64,000 nt of DNA, taken from positions 124,001 to 188,000 of the forward strand of contig NZ_MQTZ01000019.1 in NCBI RefSeq assembly GCF_001939115.1, read 5' to 3'. This DNA is from Leptolyngbya sp. 'hensonii' (GTDB taxonomy: Bacteria; Cyanobacteriota; Cyanobacteriia; GCF-001939115). The position numbers were made by a program, and so were the translations under genes. The stretch's first letter is position 1. Every line of letters begins with the position of its first letter. Positions 9,172-17,752 of this stretch are shown here, piece by piece. A model generated the notes under the pieces. That model was not told the DNA's origin. It saw only the letters and a program-made list of their open reading frames with translations, and did not search any database.

Positions 9172-9735
9172 ATGAACGCTGAAATCCGCATGATCCATCT
9201 TCCAGTAGACAATCAGGCTATGATGCAGCAGATTGCGGTGCTACTGGTAGACAGTTTTCGAGACAACTACCCGGAAGCCTGGCCAGACTTGCAGTCCGCT
9301 CTGGAGGAAGTGCGGGCTTCTCTTTTGCCTGGGCGGCTCAGTCGGGTTGCGGTGAACGATCGGGGCATGGTGCTAGGCTGGGCAGGGGGTATCCGCCAGT
9401 ATGATGGAAACGTTTGGGAATTACACCCCCTGATGGTTCATCCTCAATATCGGTATCGAGGAATTGGTAAAGCCCTGGTTGCGGATTTGAAAGAACAAGT
9501 TCGGCAGCGAGGGGCCTTAACCCTATGGGTGGGCACCGATGATGAAATGGGGATGACTACTTTATCGGGCGTTGATCTATACGGTGATGTGTTGGGGCAT
9601 ATCGCCCACATCAGAAATTTAAAAGGCCATCCCTATGCGTTTTACCAGAAGGTAGGATTTGTCATTGTAGGCGTGATGCCAGATGCTAATGGGCCTGGGA
9701 AACCAGATATCTACATGGCAATGCCCGTAGGTTAA
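9172..9735 (+). CDS. GNAT acetyltransferase resembling aminoglycoside 6'-N-acetyltransferases
   Basis: A 187-residue GNAT-fold acyl-CoA transferase. The acetyl-CoA pyrophosphate loop is HPQYRYRGIGKALV (R/Q-x-x-G-x-G/A type). Family-specific blocks follow: LTLWVGTDDEMGMTTLSGVD, then RNLKGHPYAFYQKVGFVIVG, then PDANGPGKPDIYMA. These resemble the AAC(6') group, in which a GTDDE...TSLSG block and an HPY-FY-K-GY block are shared. Whether it acetylates aminoglycosides or a natural amine is unknown, and genomic relatives of this kind are often not resistance genes. It stands alone between divergent and tandem neighbours, with no mobile-element signature nearby. Confidence 0.8.
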   Translation: MNAEIRMIHLPVDNQAMMQQIAVLLVDSFRDNYPEAWPDLQSALEEVRASLLPGRLSRVAVNDRGMVLGWAGGIRQYDGNVWELHPLMVHPQYRYRGIGKALVADLKEQVRQRGALTLWVGTDDEMGMTTLSGVDLYGDVLGHIAHIRNLKGHPYAFYQKVGFVIVGVMPDANGPGKPDIYMAMPVG

Positions 9736-9811
9736 TTTCTAACTCTTGACTAGCGTGGCTTCCAGGTAGGCTGCATATCCTGAAAAATGTGAGGGTGCCC
9801 CCATTTTAACT

Positions 9812-11422
9812 ATGGCAATATCCACTTCCCTAGCAGCACTCCCTGGGCAGGATAGTCTGTCTGGCCAGGGTAATTCTGCCGAACTGATCACGGCCCTGAT
9901 TATCCTGCTACTGGTTGCCACGGGGGTAGCCCTCCTGTCGCGCCGATTACGCATTCCCTATGTCACTGGGTTGGTTTTGGCAGGACTCGTAATTGCCGAT
10001 TTGCTTCCCCGCCGGATTGGGTTGGATTCTTCCCTGATCCTCAATCTGTTTCTGCCGATTCTGCTGTTTGAAGCCGCCATTAATACGGATGTCAGCCGAT
10101 TACGCAGTACGGTGAAACCAATTACCCTGCTGGCTGGCCCGGGCGTGGCGATCGCCGCTGGGGTCACAGCCACCGTCTTGAAATTTGGCCTGGGTTTGGG
10201 CTGGGTGCAGGCACTACTGACGGGGGTGATTCTGGCAATTACCGATACAGTCTCGGTGATTGCGGTGTTCAAAGAGGTGTCCGTGCCCTCCCGACTGACC
10301 ACGATCGTGGAAGGGGAAAGTCTGTTCAATGATGGCTTTGCCCTCGTGCTGTTTAGTCTGATTCTGCAGGGGCATACCACAGGCTCAGTCAGCCCTCAGG
10401 ATGCGGTGCAGCAATTAATTCTGGTCATTTGTGGGGGGGCCTTGCTGGGAGTTGTTACCGGCTACTTGAGTGCAGGAGTCCTGGTGCGATCGGCGGATCC
10501 CCTCGGTAGTATCTTGCTCACTGTTGCCGTGGCCCTGGGAACCTTTGAAGTCGGGGAACTGCTTCACGTTTCTGGAGTCGTTGCGGTGGTTACGGCTGGG
10601 CTTATGGTTGGGAGTCTGAGCCTTTCCCGAGGGGTTTCTGCCTCCAGCCGCATTACCCTCCTCAGCTTTTGGGAATATGCCGGTTTTGGGGTTAACACGC
10701 TCATTTTCCTGCTGATTGGGCTGGAAATTGACCTAACTTCCCTCTGGCGGAGCTTGCCCGCGATTCTCCTGGCTGTGCTGGCCTATCAAGTGGGACGGGT
10801 CTTAACCGTGTATCCCCTTTCCTTCAGTCTGGGTCGCTTCGATCGACCCATCCCCCTGCCCTGGCAGCATGTGCTCTTTCTGGGTAATATCAAGGGCTCG
10901 CTCTCCATGGCCCTGGCCCTGGGGATTCCGGCTACAGTGATGGGTCGAGGTGAGCTCGTGACCCTGGTATTTGGTTCGGTACTCCTCTCCCTGGTGTTTC
11001 AGGGGCTGAGTTTACCCTGGGCTGTGCGTCGATTGCAGGTGACATCCCAATCGGAATCCCGGCAACAAATTGAGGAGTTGCAGGCTCAATTGATTACGGC
11101 CAAGGCGGCCCAAGATGAGCTGGAAACCCTCTTGAAGAGTGGGATTTTACCTCGAACGGTCTACGAAGAACTGCGATCGACCTATCAAGTTCGGATTGCT
11201 GCAGCGGAAAAAACCTTGCGCGATCTGTTTAACCGTCGGGCCAGCGACATGACGCTGGCTGAGCGCAAGGGCACCCAATTGGATGCCATCCGCCGATATC
11301 TGCTGCTGGCTGAGAAGGGCGCTCTCAATGAGGCGCTGCGGAAGCGAATTCTGACGGAAGAGATCGTGCGGGAACGGGTGCAGACGATCGATAGCCAGTT
11401 GTTAAAACTGGAAGATGATTGA
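9812..11422 (+). CDS. Na+(K+)/H+ antiporter, CPA1 (NhaP-like) family
   Basis: An integral membrane cation/proton exchanger of 536 residues with about twelve hydrophobic segments between residues ~20 and 410. Family hallmarks include ITDTVSVIAVFKEV (transport-site Asp region) and the VEGESLFNDGFALVLFS motif carrying the N-D pair. After the last TM comes a ~120-residue cytoplasmic helical tail rich in Glu, Arg and Leu, which in NhaP relatives modulates activity. ATG 9812 begins the frame. A TrkA-N protein converges on it 30 bases away, which suits ion homeostasis, although the two genes are not co-transcribed. Confidence 0.9.
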   Translation: MAISTSLAALPGQDSLSGQGNSAELITALIILLLVATGVALLSRRLRIPYVTGLVLAGLVIADLLPRRIGLDSSLILNLFLPILLFEAAINTDVSRLRSTVKPITLLAGPGVAIAAGVTATVLKFGLGLGWVQALLTGVILAITDTVSVIAVFKEVSVPSRLTTIVEGESLFNDGFALVLFSLILQGHTTGSVSPQDAVQQLILVICGGALLGVVTGYLSAGVLVRSADPLGSILLTVAVALGTFEVGELLHVSGVVAVVTAGLMVGSLSLSRGVSASSRITLLSFWEYAGFGVNTLIFLLIGLEIDLTSLWRSLPAILLAVLAYQVGRVLTVYPLSFSLGRFDRPIPLPWQHVLFLGNIKGSLSMALALGIPATVMGRGELVTLVFGSVLLSLVFQGLSLPWAVRRLQVTSQSESRQQIEELQAQLITAKAAQDELETLLKSGILPRTVYEELRSTYQVRIAAAEKTLRDLFNRRASDMTLAERKGTQLDAIRRYLLLAEKGALNEALRKRILTEEIVRERVQTIDSQLLKLEDD

Positions 11423-11452
11423 GAAGCCAGGCCATATCTCCAATCCGGTCTG

Positions 11453-12130
11453 TTAGGCACAGCCTTCGACAAAATCGATCGCCTGATGCAAGGATCCCGG
11501 TTTGGTCACCAGCAAAATGGTGGACCCTGGTTCCAGCAGGGTGCTCCCATTGGGGATCTCCAGATCGGCATGGGGATGGGGTTGGTACCCGATAATCAGG
11601 GAGCCTGTGGGAAATCGGGGGTCCTGGGCGATATCGGCGACAGTGCGGTGGACCACATGGCACTGGTTCGGAATGGGCAGTTTGAGCACTTCAATCTGCC
11701 CTTGTTCAAAGTGCATCATGGATTCTACTTCTGGATATTCGATCGCATTGACCATGGTCGAAACTGCCAGATCAATGGTGCTGACAATCCGATGGGCCCC
11801 TGCAATGCGAAAGGGTTCGGCAAAATCTCGATGGCGCATGCGGGCCAGGATGAAGGGGACACCATAATGCTTGGCCAGAGTGACCATAGCCAGATTTAAA
11901 GCATCATTTCGCAAGACGGCAGCAACCGCATCGGCCTTGCGAATGCCAGCCTCCAGCAGGATTTCGGTACTGACCGCGCTCCCTTCAAAAGCCATAGCCC
12001 CGACCTGCTCACGCGCATAGCGACAGGCAATCGGGTCAATATCCACGATCGAAATGGTATGCCCCAACTCCACCAGGCGCTGTGCCAGGTTGATTCCCAC
12101 TAAACCTGCACCCCCTACTAGAACATACAT
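11453..12130 (-). CDS. TrkA-N (RCK) potassium-transport regulatory protein
   Basis: A cytosolic nucleotide-gated regulator of K+ or Na+ channels/transporters, 225 residues. The N-terminus has the Rossmann motif GGAGLVGINLAQRLVELGH and the acidic ribose-binding end of beta-2 (IVDIDP). A TrkA-C-like half follows from about residue 140. I placed the start at ATG 12130 because MYVLVGGAGLVG is the usual N-terminus and GAGG lies nine bases upstream. An in-frame ATG at 12220 would add 30 unusual residues. No TrkG/H or KtrB pore gene is in the window, so the partner may be the adjacent antiporter or a distant transporter. Confidence 0.88.
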   Translation of the reverse strand: MYVLVGGAGLVGINLAQRLVELGHTISIVDIDPIACRYAREQVGAMAFEGSAVSTEILLEAGIRKADAVAAVLRNDALNLAMVTLAKHYGVPFILARMRHRDFAEPFRIAGAHRIVSTIDLAVSTMVNAIEYPEVESMMHFEQGQIEVLKLPIPNQCHVVHRTVADIAQDPRFPTGSLIIGYQPHPHADLEIPNGSTLLEPGSTILLVTKPGSLHQAIDFVEGCA

Positions 12131-12271
12131 GGCTTGCCCCTCTAGTATGTATGAACCGTTGTATGAACGGTCAGTCTTATGGAACCGCCTACAATAAGGT
12201 CTGTAGTTCAATGACATCACAGTCTTTTACAATATTTCACAATCCTTAAGGAAGGGAGTCAAGTCATTCTG

Positions 12272-13891
12272 GTGGAGCAAATTTACAAATGGCTGTCCGA
12301 TCGTACCCATCAAGCGTTGCTGTCTGTCCTGGCTGGAGGATTGCTTTTTAGAATAGTCAGTGCGTGCTATCTCTATCCCGGCTTTGATGAGGCTTACTAC
12401 TACGTTTATACGCTTTATCCCAATTTAAGTTACTTTGACCATCCTCTCCTGGTGGCTCTGACCACTGGGTTGGGGGTTTGGTTGACCGGAGCCGTGAACC
12501 AGTTCACAATCCGCATTGGGACTCTGGGTCTTTACACGGGTAGTCTAATCCTGGTGTATTTGACGGGAGCCCGGTTATTCTCCCGCCAGGCCGGATTCTT
12601 GGCGGTTGTGCTGACTTCCATCATTCCCTTTTTTGTGGTTGGCTTTGGGATTTTGACCCTGCCAGATTCCCCACTGATGTTTTTCTGGACAGCAGCATTG
12701 TATGTGGCTGCGATCGAATTCTTTCCCCAGGCAGGATTGGCCGATGCTCCTCCCCCCTACAGGCCGAGCTATCGTCTTGCTCTGCTGGGAATGCTGGTTG
12801 GGTTGGCCTGTTTAGGGAAGTACCACGGGTTTATTTTGGGGGTGAGTCTGATCGGGTTCTGCCTAACCAGTCCCCGCCATCGGATTGTGTTTTGGTCTCC
12901 CTGGACCGGGGCCAGCCTGGGTCTGTTTGGGTTGACCCTGGCGCCACTGGTGCAGTGGAATGCCCAACATGACTGGATTTCCTTCACCTTTCAGTCAGCC
13001 CGTACCGTGCCGAGCGATCGAGGCTTCAACCTGCTGGATGTCCTGCTGGTATTTCTGATGTATGTGGCCTACCTGTTTCCTACGATCGGCTTTCCCCTCT
13101 GGTGGGCCAGTTGGAAGGCCCTTTGGTCAAAACGGCTCCGGTCTGTGACTGGGGAATTGGGCCAGAAACAGGATCTGTTACTGTGGATTTCCCTCCCCCT
13201 GATGGTTGGATTCACCCTCATGGGGGGCTATAAGCAGGTGTTGCCGAGCTGGCCTATGCCTGGCTTCTGGAGTGCAACCCTCCTGCTCGGGCATCAGGCC
13301 TCGATCTGGCAGCAGCAATCTCCCCGAGGGGTGCGGCGCTGGCTGCGGGGTTCAGCGATCGCTGCCTGCAGTCTGGCTCTGTTTGGTCTTTCCCATGTCG
13401 CCTTTGGGATTGTTCAGAAGCCCGGGAACTACGCTCTTGGGGGTGGATTCTGGGCTCCCAAAGATGACCCCTCAGTGCAACTGTTGGATGTGGTACAAAT
13501 TCGGCAACGCTTTGCAGCCTCACCCCAATTAATGGCAGCACTAGAAGCTGCTGATTTTATGTTCACCAATCGCTACTTTGTTGGGGGACAACTGGCGATG
13601 GCGTTGGTGCCTCTGGCCCATAAGCCCATGACGACTTTTGACACAGACTTAAGGGGATTTGCTTACTGGTCTAAACCGGATGAATGGGTAGGCAAAGATG
13701 GTCTTTACCTAACGACGGAATTGTTCCAGGACGGGGAAGATCTGATGCAAAAGTATGGGGATTACTTCGATACAATTCAAAAGGTTGCAGATGTTCCCCT
13801 ACAACGGGGTGGATCGATCACAGCAGTCGTGACCGTCTATCAGGCACAACACCTGCGTAAACCCTATCCCCGGCCCTATGGAAATTCGTGA
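12272..13891 (+). CDS. ArnT/PMT-type membrane glycosyltransferase (GT39/GT83-like)
   Basis: A polytopic GT-C enzyme (539 residues) that probably moves a sugar from a polyprenyl-phosphate carrier to lipid or protein on the outer face of the membrane. The first luminal loop carries the catalytic acidic motif GFDEAYYYVYTL, followed by YFDHPLLVALTTGLGV, as in PMT_2 proteins. About ten further TM segments and a soluble C-terminal part (~430-539) follow. The GTG start at 12272 follows a GGGAG sequence 13 bases upstream. Its end overlaps the next gene by 14 bases, so the two are likely co-transcribed. Confidence 0.87.
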   Translation: MEQIYKWLSDRTHQALLSVLAGGLLFRIVSACYLYPGFDEAYYYVYTLYPNLSYFDHPLLVALTTGLGVWLTGAVNQFTIRIGTLGLYTGSLILVYLTGARLFSRQAGFLAVVLTSIIPFFVVGFGILTLPDSPLMFFWTAALYVAAIEFFPQAGLADAPPPYRPSYRLALLGMLVGLACLGKYHGFILGVSLIGFCLTSPRHRIVFWSPWTGASLGLFGLTLAPLVQWNAQHDWISFTFQSARTVPSDRGFNLLDVLLVFLMYVAYLFPTIGFPLWWASWKALWSKRLRSVTGELGQKQDLLLWISLPLMVGFTLMGGYKQVLPSWPMPGFWSATLLLGHQASIWQQQSPRGVRRWLRGSAIAACSLALFGLSHVAFGIVQKPGNYALGGGFWAPKDDPSVQLLDVVQIRQRFAASPQLMAALEAADFMFTNRYFVGGQLAMALVPLAHKPMTTFDTDLRGFAYWSKPDEWVGKDGLYLTTELFQDGEDLMQKYGDYFDTIQKVADVPLQRGGSITAVVTVYQAQHLRKPYPRPYGNS

Positions 13892-14411
13892 TGCGATTGA
13901 AGCCGACTTACCGGCGATCGTTGAGATTTACAATGCGACTATTCCAGGTTGCATGGTGACTGGGGACATGGAGCCCGTGTCTGTGGAAAGTCGCATCGCC
14001 TGGTTTTATCAGCATGAACCAGCACAGCGCCCCCTCTGGGTGGTCGAAGTGGACGGAACCGTTGCGGGCTGGCTGGGTTTTCAATCCTTTTACGGTAGAC
14101 CGGCTTACCAGGTCACTGCGGAAATTAGCCTCTATGTTGCTGAAGCCTATCGCCGCCAGGGTTTGGGGCGTCTACTTCTGGAGCAAGCGATCGCTAAAAG
14201 TCCTGGCCTGGGGTTGACAACCCTATTGGGCTTTGTCTTTGGACACAATAAGCCCAGCCTGAAGCTTTTTCAGAGTCTGGGCTTTGAACGTTGGGGCTAT
14301 TTACCGAAAATTGCTGTTCTGAATGGGGTGGAACGAGATCTGGTAATTATGGGCTATCGGGTTAATTCGCCACCTCAGCCATCTCAATCACCCGACTATC
14401 CAGATCCTTAA
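13878..14411 (+). CDS. GNAT acetyltransferase, phosphinothricin acetyltransferase-like
   Basis: A 177-residue N-acetyltransferase of the PAT/Bar-like (MddA/YncA) group. It opens with EIRDAIEADLPAIVEIYN, has the AEISLYVAEAYRRQGLGRLL acetyl-CoA loop and ends its core with LFQSLGFERWGYLPKIAVL. Homologues often act on methionine sulfone/sulfoximine or phosphinothricin, but the substrate is unknown here. The family usually ends near the GYRV at about residue 160, so the last ~17 residues (Pro/Ser/Gln-rich) look like a 3' extension. They run 50 bases into the convergent gene. Confidence 0.85.
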   Translation: MEIRDAIEADLPAIVEIYNATIPGCMVTGDMEPVSVESRIAWFYQHEPAQRPLWVVEVDGTVAGWLGFQSFYGRPAYQVTAEISLYVAEAYRRQGLGRLLLEQAIAKSPGLGLTTLLGFVFGHNKPSLKLFQSLGFERWGYLPKIAVLNGVERDLVIMGYRVNSPPQPSQSPDYPDP

Positions 14412-14964
14412 GCAGAAAATTGAGTGGTTTTTCTCGCCGAATTTTGTGCTTGATTCCTCGGGTCTGGATTCGCATCAGCAATAGGTCCAAACAGGCCCGT
14501 TCAAAGCAAACATGTCGATGGCGGTTCTTTTCGCCGAAACTGGCTCCCGAAATCACATGAAGTTGGGTGTTTTTCTTGAGCTGATACCACAGCCCATCTG
14601 ATCCCTTAACTGTTCGAGTTGCCGCACCACCAGAACCGACCATGGAAGGGGACAGATAGAGGGGATCAACGGCACCCGCTGCTCCCAGAGTCTGATCGTA
14701 ATTGTAGTAGTAGTGCAGTGGGACTTCGGCAGCGGGGAGTCTTAATAACCCCTCATAGATCTGACGGGCTACTTCCAGATCCGTCACCATGATGGTGTAA
14801 ACCTTCGGTGCGCTGGTCAGAAACAGCCACATTGCGACAGCATAAGCTGCCAGCAACATAACCATGACACCCTGGGTGGACAGGATACTATCCAGAGGAA
14901 GAGAGGGTAAGAAGGAAGCGATGGGGAGAGAAGGCAACAAAATCATGAACGCAATCGGAGACAA
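14362..14964 (-). CDS. Membrane-anchored glyoxalase-like conserved protein
   Basis: A 200-residue protein with an N-terminal TM anchor (GVMVMLLAAYAVAMWLFLT, ~32-50). A soluble part then begins YTIMVTDLEVARQIYEGLL. This pattern resembles the first beta-alpha unit of the vicinal-oxygen-chelate (glyoxalase/bleomycin) fold. The region HYYYNYDQTLGA follows, then a Lys/Arg-rich C-terminus. No clear metal-binding triad is visible, so enzymatic activity is doubtful. The start may be ATG 14964 or the ATG six codons in. Its 3' end overlaps the convergent acetyltransferase gene by 50 bases. Confidence 0.7.
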   Translation of the reverse strand: MSPIAFMILLPSLPIASFLPSLPLDSILSTQGVMVMLLAAYAVAMWLFLTSAPKVYTIMVTDLEVARQIYEGLLRLPAAEVPLHYYYNYDQTLGAAGAVDPLYLSPSMVGSGGAATRTVKGSDGLWYQLKKNTQLHVISGASFGEKNRHRHVCFERACLDLLLMRIQTRGIKHKIRREKPLNFLLKDLDSRVIEMAEVAN

Positions 14965-15273
14965 ATTCGCCTAAATGATGATTAGATTTCAGCGTAATCG
15001 AATAGCCCTAGTTTATCAAGTTGGGCTGAAACCTGCTGGGTTCAGAAGGAGATAGCCTTTTGCGGTTCAACCACCCATCCAGAAACTGCGGGGGGGACGT
15101 TGCATGTAAGGCTCTTGCGGCAGGTCTGTCTGGTGGCAGGGCTAAAAAATTAAGTTTCGAGTTTTTGGATTAAGGTCTAACGACAGCAGATTCATCAAAC
15201 TTCTCAAGAATAGGGTGTCAATTCGGAGATCTGTCTGTATATTGGGTGCATTCATCATGCTCAATGAAGAACC
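14965..15273. other. 309-base divergent intergenic region
   Basis: It separates the glyoxalase-like gene from the sigma-factor-like gene. I see no gene, RNA or strong hairpin. It should hold divergent promoters, which I cannot place reliably. Confidence 0.35.
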
Positions 15274-15954
15274 GTGACCAGGAATCTGCATATCCCCAGT
15301 TTTCCCGAATGCAACCATGACATTGTCAAGGCTGTAGCGCATCATAGCGATCAGGAGTTATTGACCCTGTTTCAGCGCTATCCCGATCAAGGACAATACT
15401 TTACGGCCATCTTCTGTCGCTACAGTCCGATCGTCTATACCCTGATCCAGCACTCAGCCCGCTCCCCGGTTCAGGCCGACTATCTATTTGCCCTGACCTG
15501 GCGGCATCTCTATTATGAGCTGGGTGGGCTGGATTTACAGGCCCACGAAAACGTGACGCTCCAAAGTTGGCTGATCAGTTTAACCGCATTCTGTATTAAC
15601 CAGGCTCAACTACCACCGGTTGAGGCGATTCAGTACTCTCTTCAAGCTGCGCCTCCCCCCCTCTGGTGTTATATGGAACAGGCCCTGGATCGCATGCCCC
15701 CCATGATTCGTCTGATGGTTTTGATGGCTCAAACCTTCCACTGGAGCGAAACTCGGATTGCTGCTTATCTGCAAGCTGAAGGAGACGTGGTCTCACCTGC
15801 AGAAGTAAAAGCTCGTTTGCGCGAAGGATATCGTCTGCTAGAGGAGCATTTACCCGCAGATATTCGTAAAATCTATTTAGATGGGGAATGGGAAGAGGAT
15901 CTAAATGCTCAGTCTGATCCAGAACTCGTTTCCCTGGATTCTGGGTTTGAATAG
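15274..15954 (+). CDS. ECF-like sigma-70 family protein
   Basis: A 226-residue protein with sigma-like architecture. The N-terminal half (LTLFQRYPDQGQYFTAIFCR and following helices) resembles region 2. A linker follows, and the C-terminal half (ALDRMPPMIRLMVLMAQTFHWSETRIAAYL) resembles region 4, with a helix-turn-helix. A short acidic tail ends it. Key DNA-contact residues are weakly conserved, so it may be a divergent ECF sigma or a sigma-like regulator. GTG 15274 starts the frame; no in-frame ATG lies nearby. A secreted TPR gene begins 23 bases downstream, so the two are probably one operon, possibly a regulator and its envelope partner. Confidence 0.68.
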   Translation: MTRNLHIPSFPECNHDIVKAVAHHSDQELLTLFQRYPDQGQYFTAIFCRYSPIVYTLIQHSARSPVQADYLFALTWRHLYYELGGLDLQAHENVTLQSWLISLTAFCINQAQLPPVEAIQYSLQAAPPPLWCYMEQALDRMPPMIRLMVLMAQTFHWSETRIAAYLQAEGDVVSPAEVKARLREGYRLLEEHLPADIRKIYLDGEWEEDLNAQSDPELVSLDSGFE

Positions 15955-15977
15955 AGGAGCTACTTCAGGAGGGTCCC

Positions 15978-17039
15978 ATGAAGGGTTTAAGTTTACTGAT
16001 GGCTACGATCGCCTTGGTGCCGCTGGTCTTGCCTGAAATTGCGCTCAGTCGTCCAGGGCTGCAGACCATTCCTGCTCCATCGCTCAATCAGCAACTGAAT
16101 ATTAAGGTTAATAATGGGACCCGTGGCTTTGATCGGGAGGAAGCCGATCGCTTACTGCGATTGGGGGGGCAGCAGCAACTCCAAGGGGACTATGAGGCTG
16201 CGATAGCAACCTGGTTCAAAGCGATGGACCTCTATCGTCGGCTGGGTGATGTCGAGGCAATGGGGATTACCTATGACTATATTGGGATTGCCTATGCCAC
16301 CATGGGTCGCACCTACGAGGCTGAAGATACGCTCCGTCGCCGTCTGGCGATCGCCCGGGATAATCGAGATACGAAAGGGGAGATTTTCGCCCTGAATAAT
16401 ATGGGCACGATGCTTCTGCGGCGGGGCAATGTGCCAGAAGCTCAAAAGACCTTTACGACCGCATACGTTCTCGCTACCCAGGTTAACAGTCCTCAGGGAA
16501 CGGGGCTTTCTCTCAGTAACCTGGCAGTTGCGTCAGCCGGTCAGGGAGACTATGTTCGGGCTATCCAGCAGTACCAGACGGCCCTAGCTCTGCGGCGCGA
16601 AATCGATGACAAGGCAGGGCAGGTGAATACCCTGAATGGTCTGGCAGCAGCCTATCGGATGATTGGCCGCTATCCAGATGCAATCTCCACCTATCGGATG
16701 GCCCTGGACATGGCCAGACAGTCCGAAGATGGGCTCAATCAATTTCGGGCGATCGATGGGCTGATTGCGATCTATCAGACCACGCAAAAGCCTGATCAGG
16801 CTTTTCTCTGGCTGGATCAACGCCTCACCCTGTCCCGGGCAGTCAATAGCCCCCGACAGGAGTTAGAAACCTTAAAGACTCTCGCGAGTCTGTATCGTGC
16901 TACCGGTAATCTCCCAGTCGCCCGCAGCACCTATCAGCAGGCTCTGGTTGTGGCCCGCACCGTTCAGGATACCGAAGCTCAGAACACTATTCTCAGTCAG
17001 TTGAATCAAATTAACCTGTTGCTGGGTTTACGACAGTAG
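15978..17039 (+). CDS. Secreted tetratricopeptide-repeat protein
   Basis: A 353-residue exported protein. A signal peptide (LSLLMATIALVPLVLPEIALS) is followed by about six TPR units from ~residue 55 to the end. Examples are GDYEAAIATWFKAMDLYRRL, the unit starting GNVPEAQKTF, and GDYVRAIQQYQTALALRREI. TPR arrays bind partner proteins, and here that would be in the periplasm or lumen. AGGAGGG seven bases before ATG 15978 fixes the start. It follows the sigma-like gene by 23 bases. No catalytic domain is visible. An anti-sigma role is possible but only suggested by position. Confidence 0.83.
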   Translation: MKGLSLLMATIALVPLVLPEIALSRPGLQTIPAPSLNQQLNIKVNNGTRGFDREEADRLLRLGGQQQLQGDYEAAIATWFKAMDLYRRLGDVEAMGITYDYIGIAYATMGRTYEAEDTLRRRLAIARDNRDTKGEIFALNNMGTMLLRRGNVPEAQKTFTTAYVLATQVNSPQGTGLSLSNLAVASAGQGDYVRAIQQYQTALALRREIDDKAGQVNTLNGLAAAYRMIGRYPDAISTYRMALDMARQSEDGLNQFRAIDGLIAIYQTTQKPDQAFLWLDQRLTLSRAVNSPRQELETLKTLASLYRATGNLPVARSTYQQALVVARTVQDTEAQNTILSQLNQINLLLGLRQ

Positions 17040-17068
17040 ACTCTAGTGGTAATCGACTCACCGATGAC

Positions 17069-17088
17069 CCAGGGGCCTCAACCCCTGG
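17069..17088 (+). terminator. Hairpin downstream of the TPR gene
   Basis: CCAGGGG (17069-17075) and CCCCTGG (17082-17088) form a 7-bp stem with a 6-base loop. Only a weak T-rich tail follows. It lies 30 bases past the TPR stop codon and is a probable terminator or processing hairpin. Confidence 0.5.
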
Positions 17089-17173
17089 TTAGTCTTTCAA
17101 ACCTGTGCAGGATAGGTGGCTTTGCGCCGATGGCTGAGGGCAATTGAAGTGCAACCCGTCAGGGAAGGTATTT

Positions 17174-17491
17174 ATGGCAACTAAGAAAGAGTTCAGTAGT
17201 TTCCAGGATATGTTGACGGAAAGTAGTCAGCCGTTGCTGGTAGATTTTTATGCTCCCTGGTGTGGCCCCTGCCAGATGATGGCAAAAATCCTGGAGCAGG
17301 TTCATGCTCAGATGAAAGACCGTCTCCAAATTGTGAAGATCAATACGGATCACTATCCTGATATTGCCACCCAATATCAGGTTCAGGCGTTGCCGACCCT
17401 GGTGTTGTTTAAGGCAGGACGACCGGTCGATCGCATTGAAGGGGTGCTGCCTCTGGATCAACTGATGCAGCGTCTTCAAGGGCATGTCTAA
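17174..17491 (+). CDS. Thioredoxin
   Basis: A small cytosolic dithiol-disulfide oxidoreductase, 105 residues. It has the canonical active site WCGPC within DFYAPWCGPCQMMAKIL and the conserved cis-Pro loop in QALPTLVLFK. I placed the start at ATG 17174, with AGGGAAGG just upstream. A TTG ten codons earlier is less likely. It stands alone between two hairpin-bounded transcription units. Which target class it reduces (metabolic enzymes or peroxiredoxins) cannot be told from the sequence. Confidence 0.93.
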   Translation: MATKKEFSSFQDMLTESSQPLLVDFYAPWCGPCQMMAKILEQVHAQMKDRLQIVKINTDHYPDIATQYQVQALPTLVLFKAGRPVDRIEGVLPLDQLMQRLQGHV

Positions 17492-17752
17492 TTGGCTTAG
17501 GCTGGCAGGGCTGAAGGGAGGCATGGGCAGGGCCATCTTCCGTAGGGGTTCCATAGGTTGAATCTCTAGAGTCCTGCCGTAGGGAGGGGACAACTACAAG
17601 GTTTTACGTAATCTTTACTGATATGCAGGTATAACATTGCACATCTTTCATGGATAAGCCGGTAGGCTAATAGCAGGGTTGAGTTGTGGCTTGTTGATTC
17701 ACGGCTCAGTTGAATCTTGTTATTAGCCCAGAATTAACGGAGTTTGAAAGAT

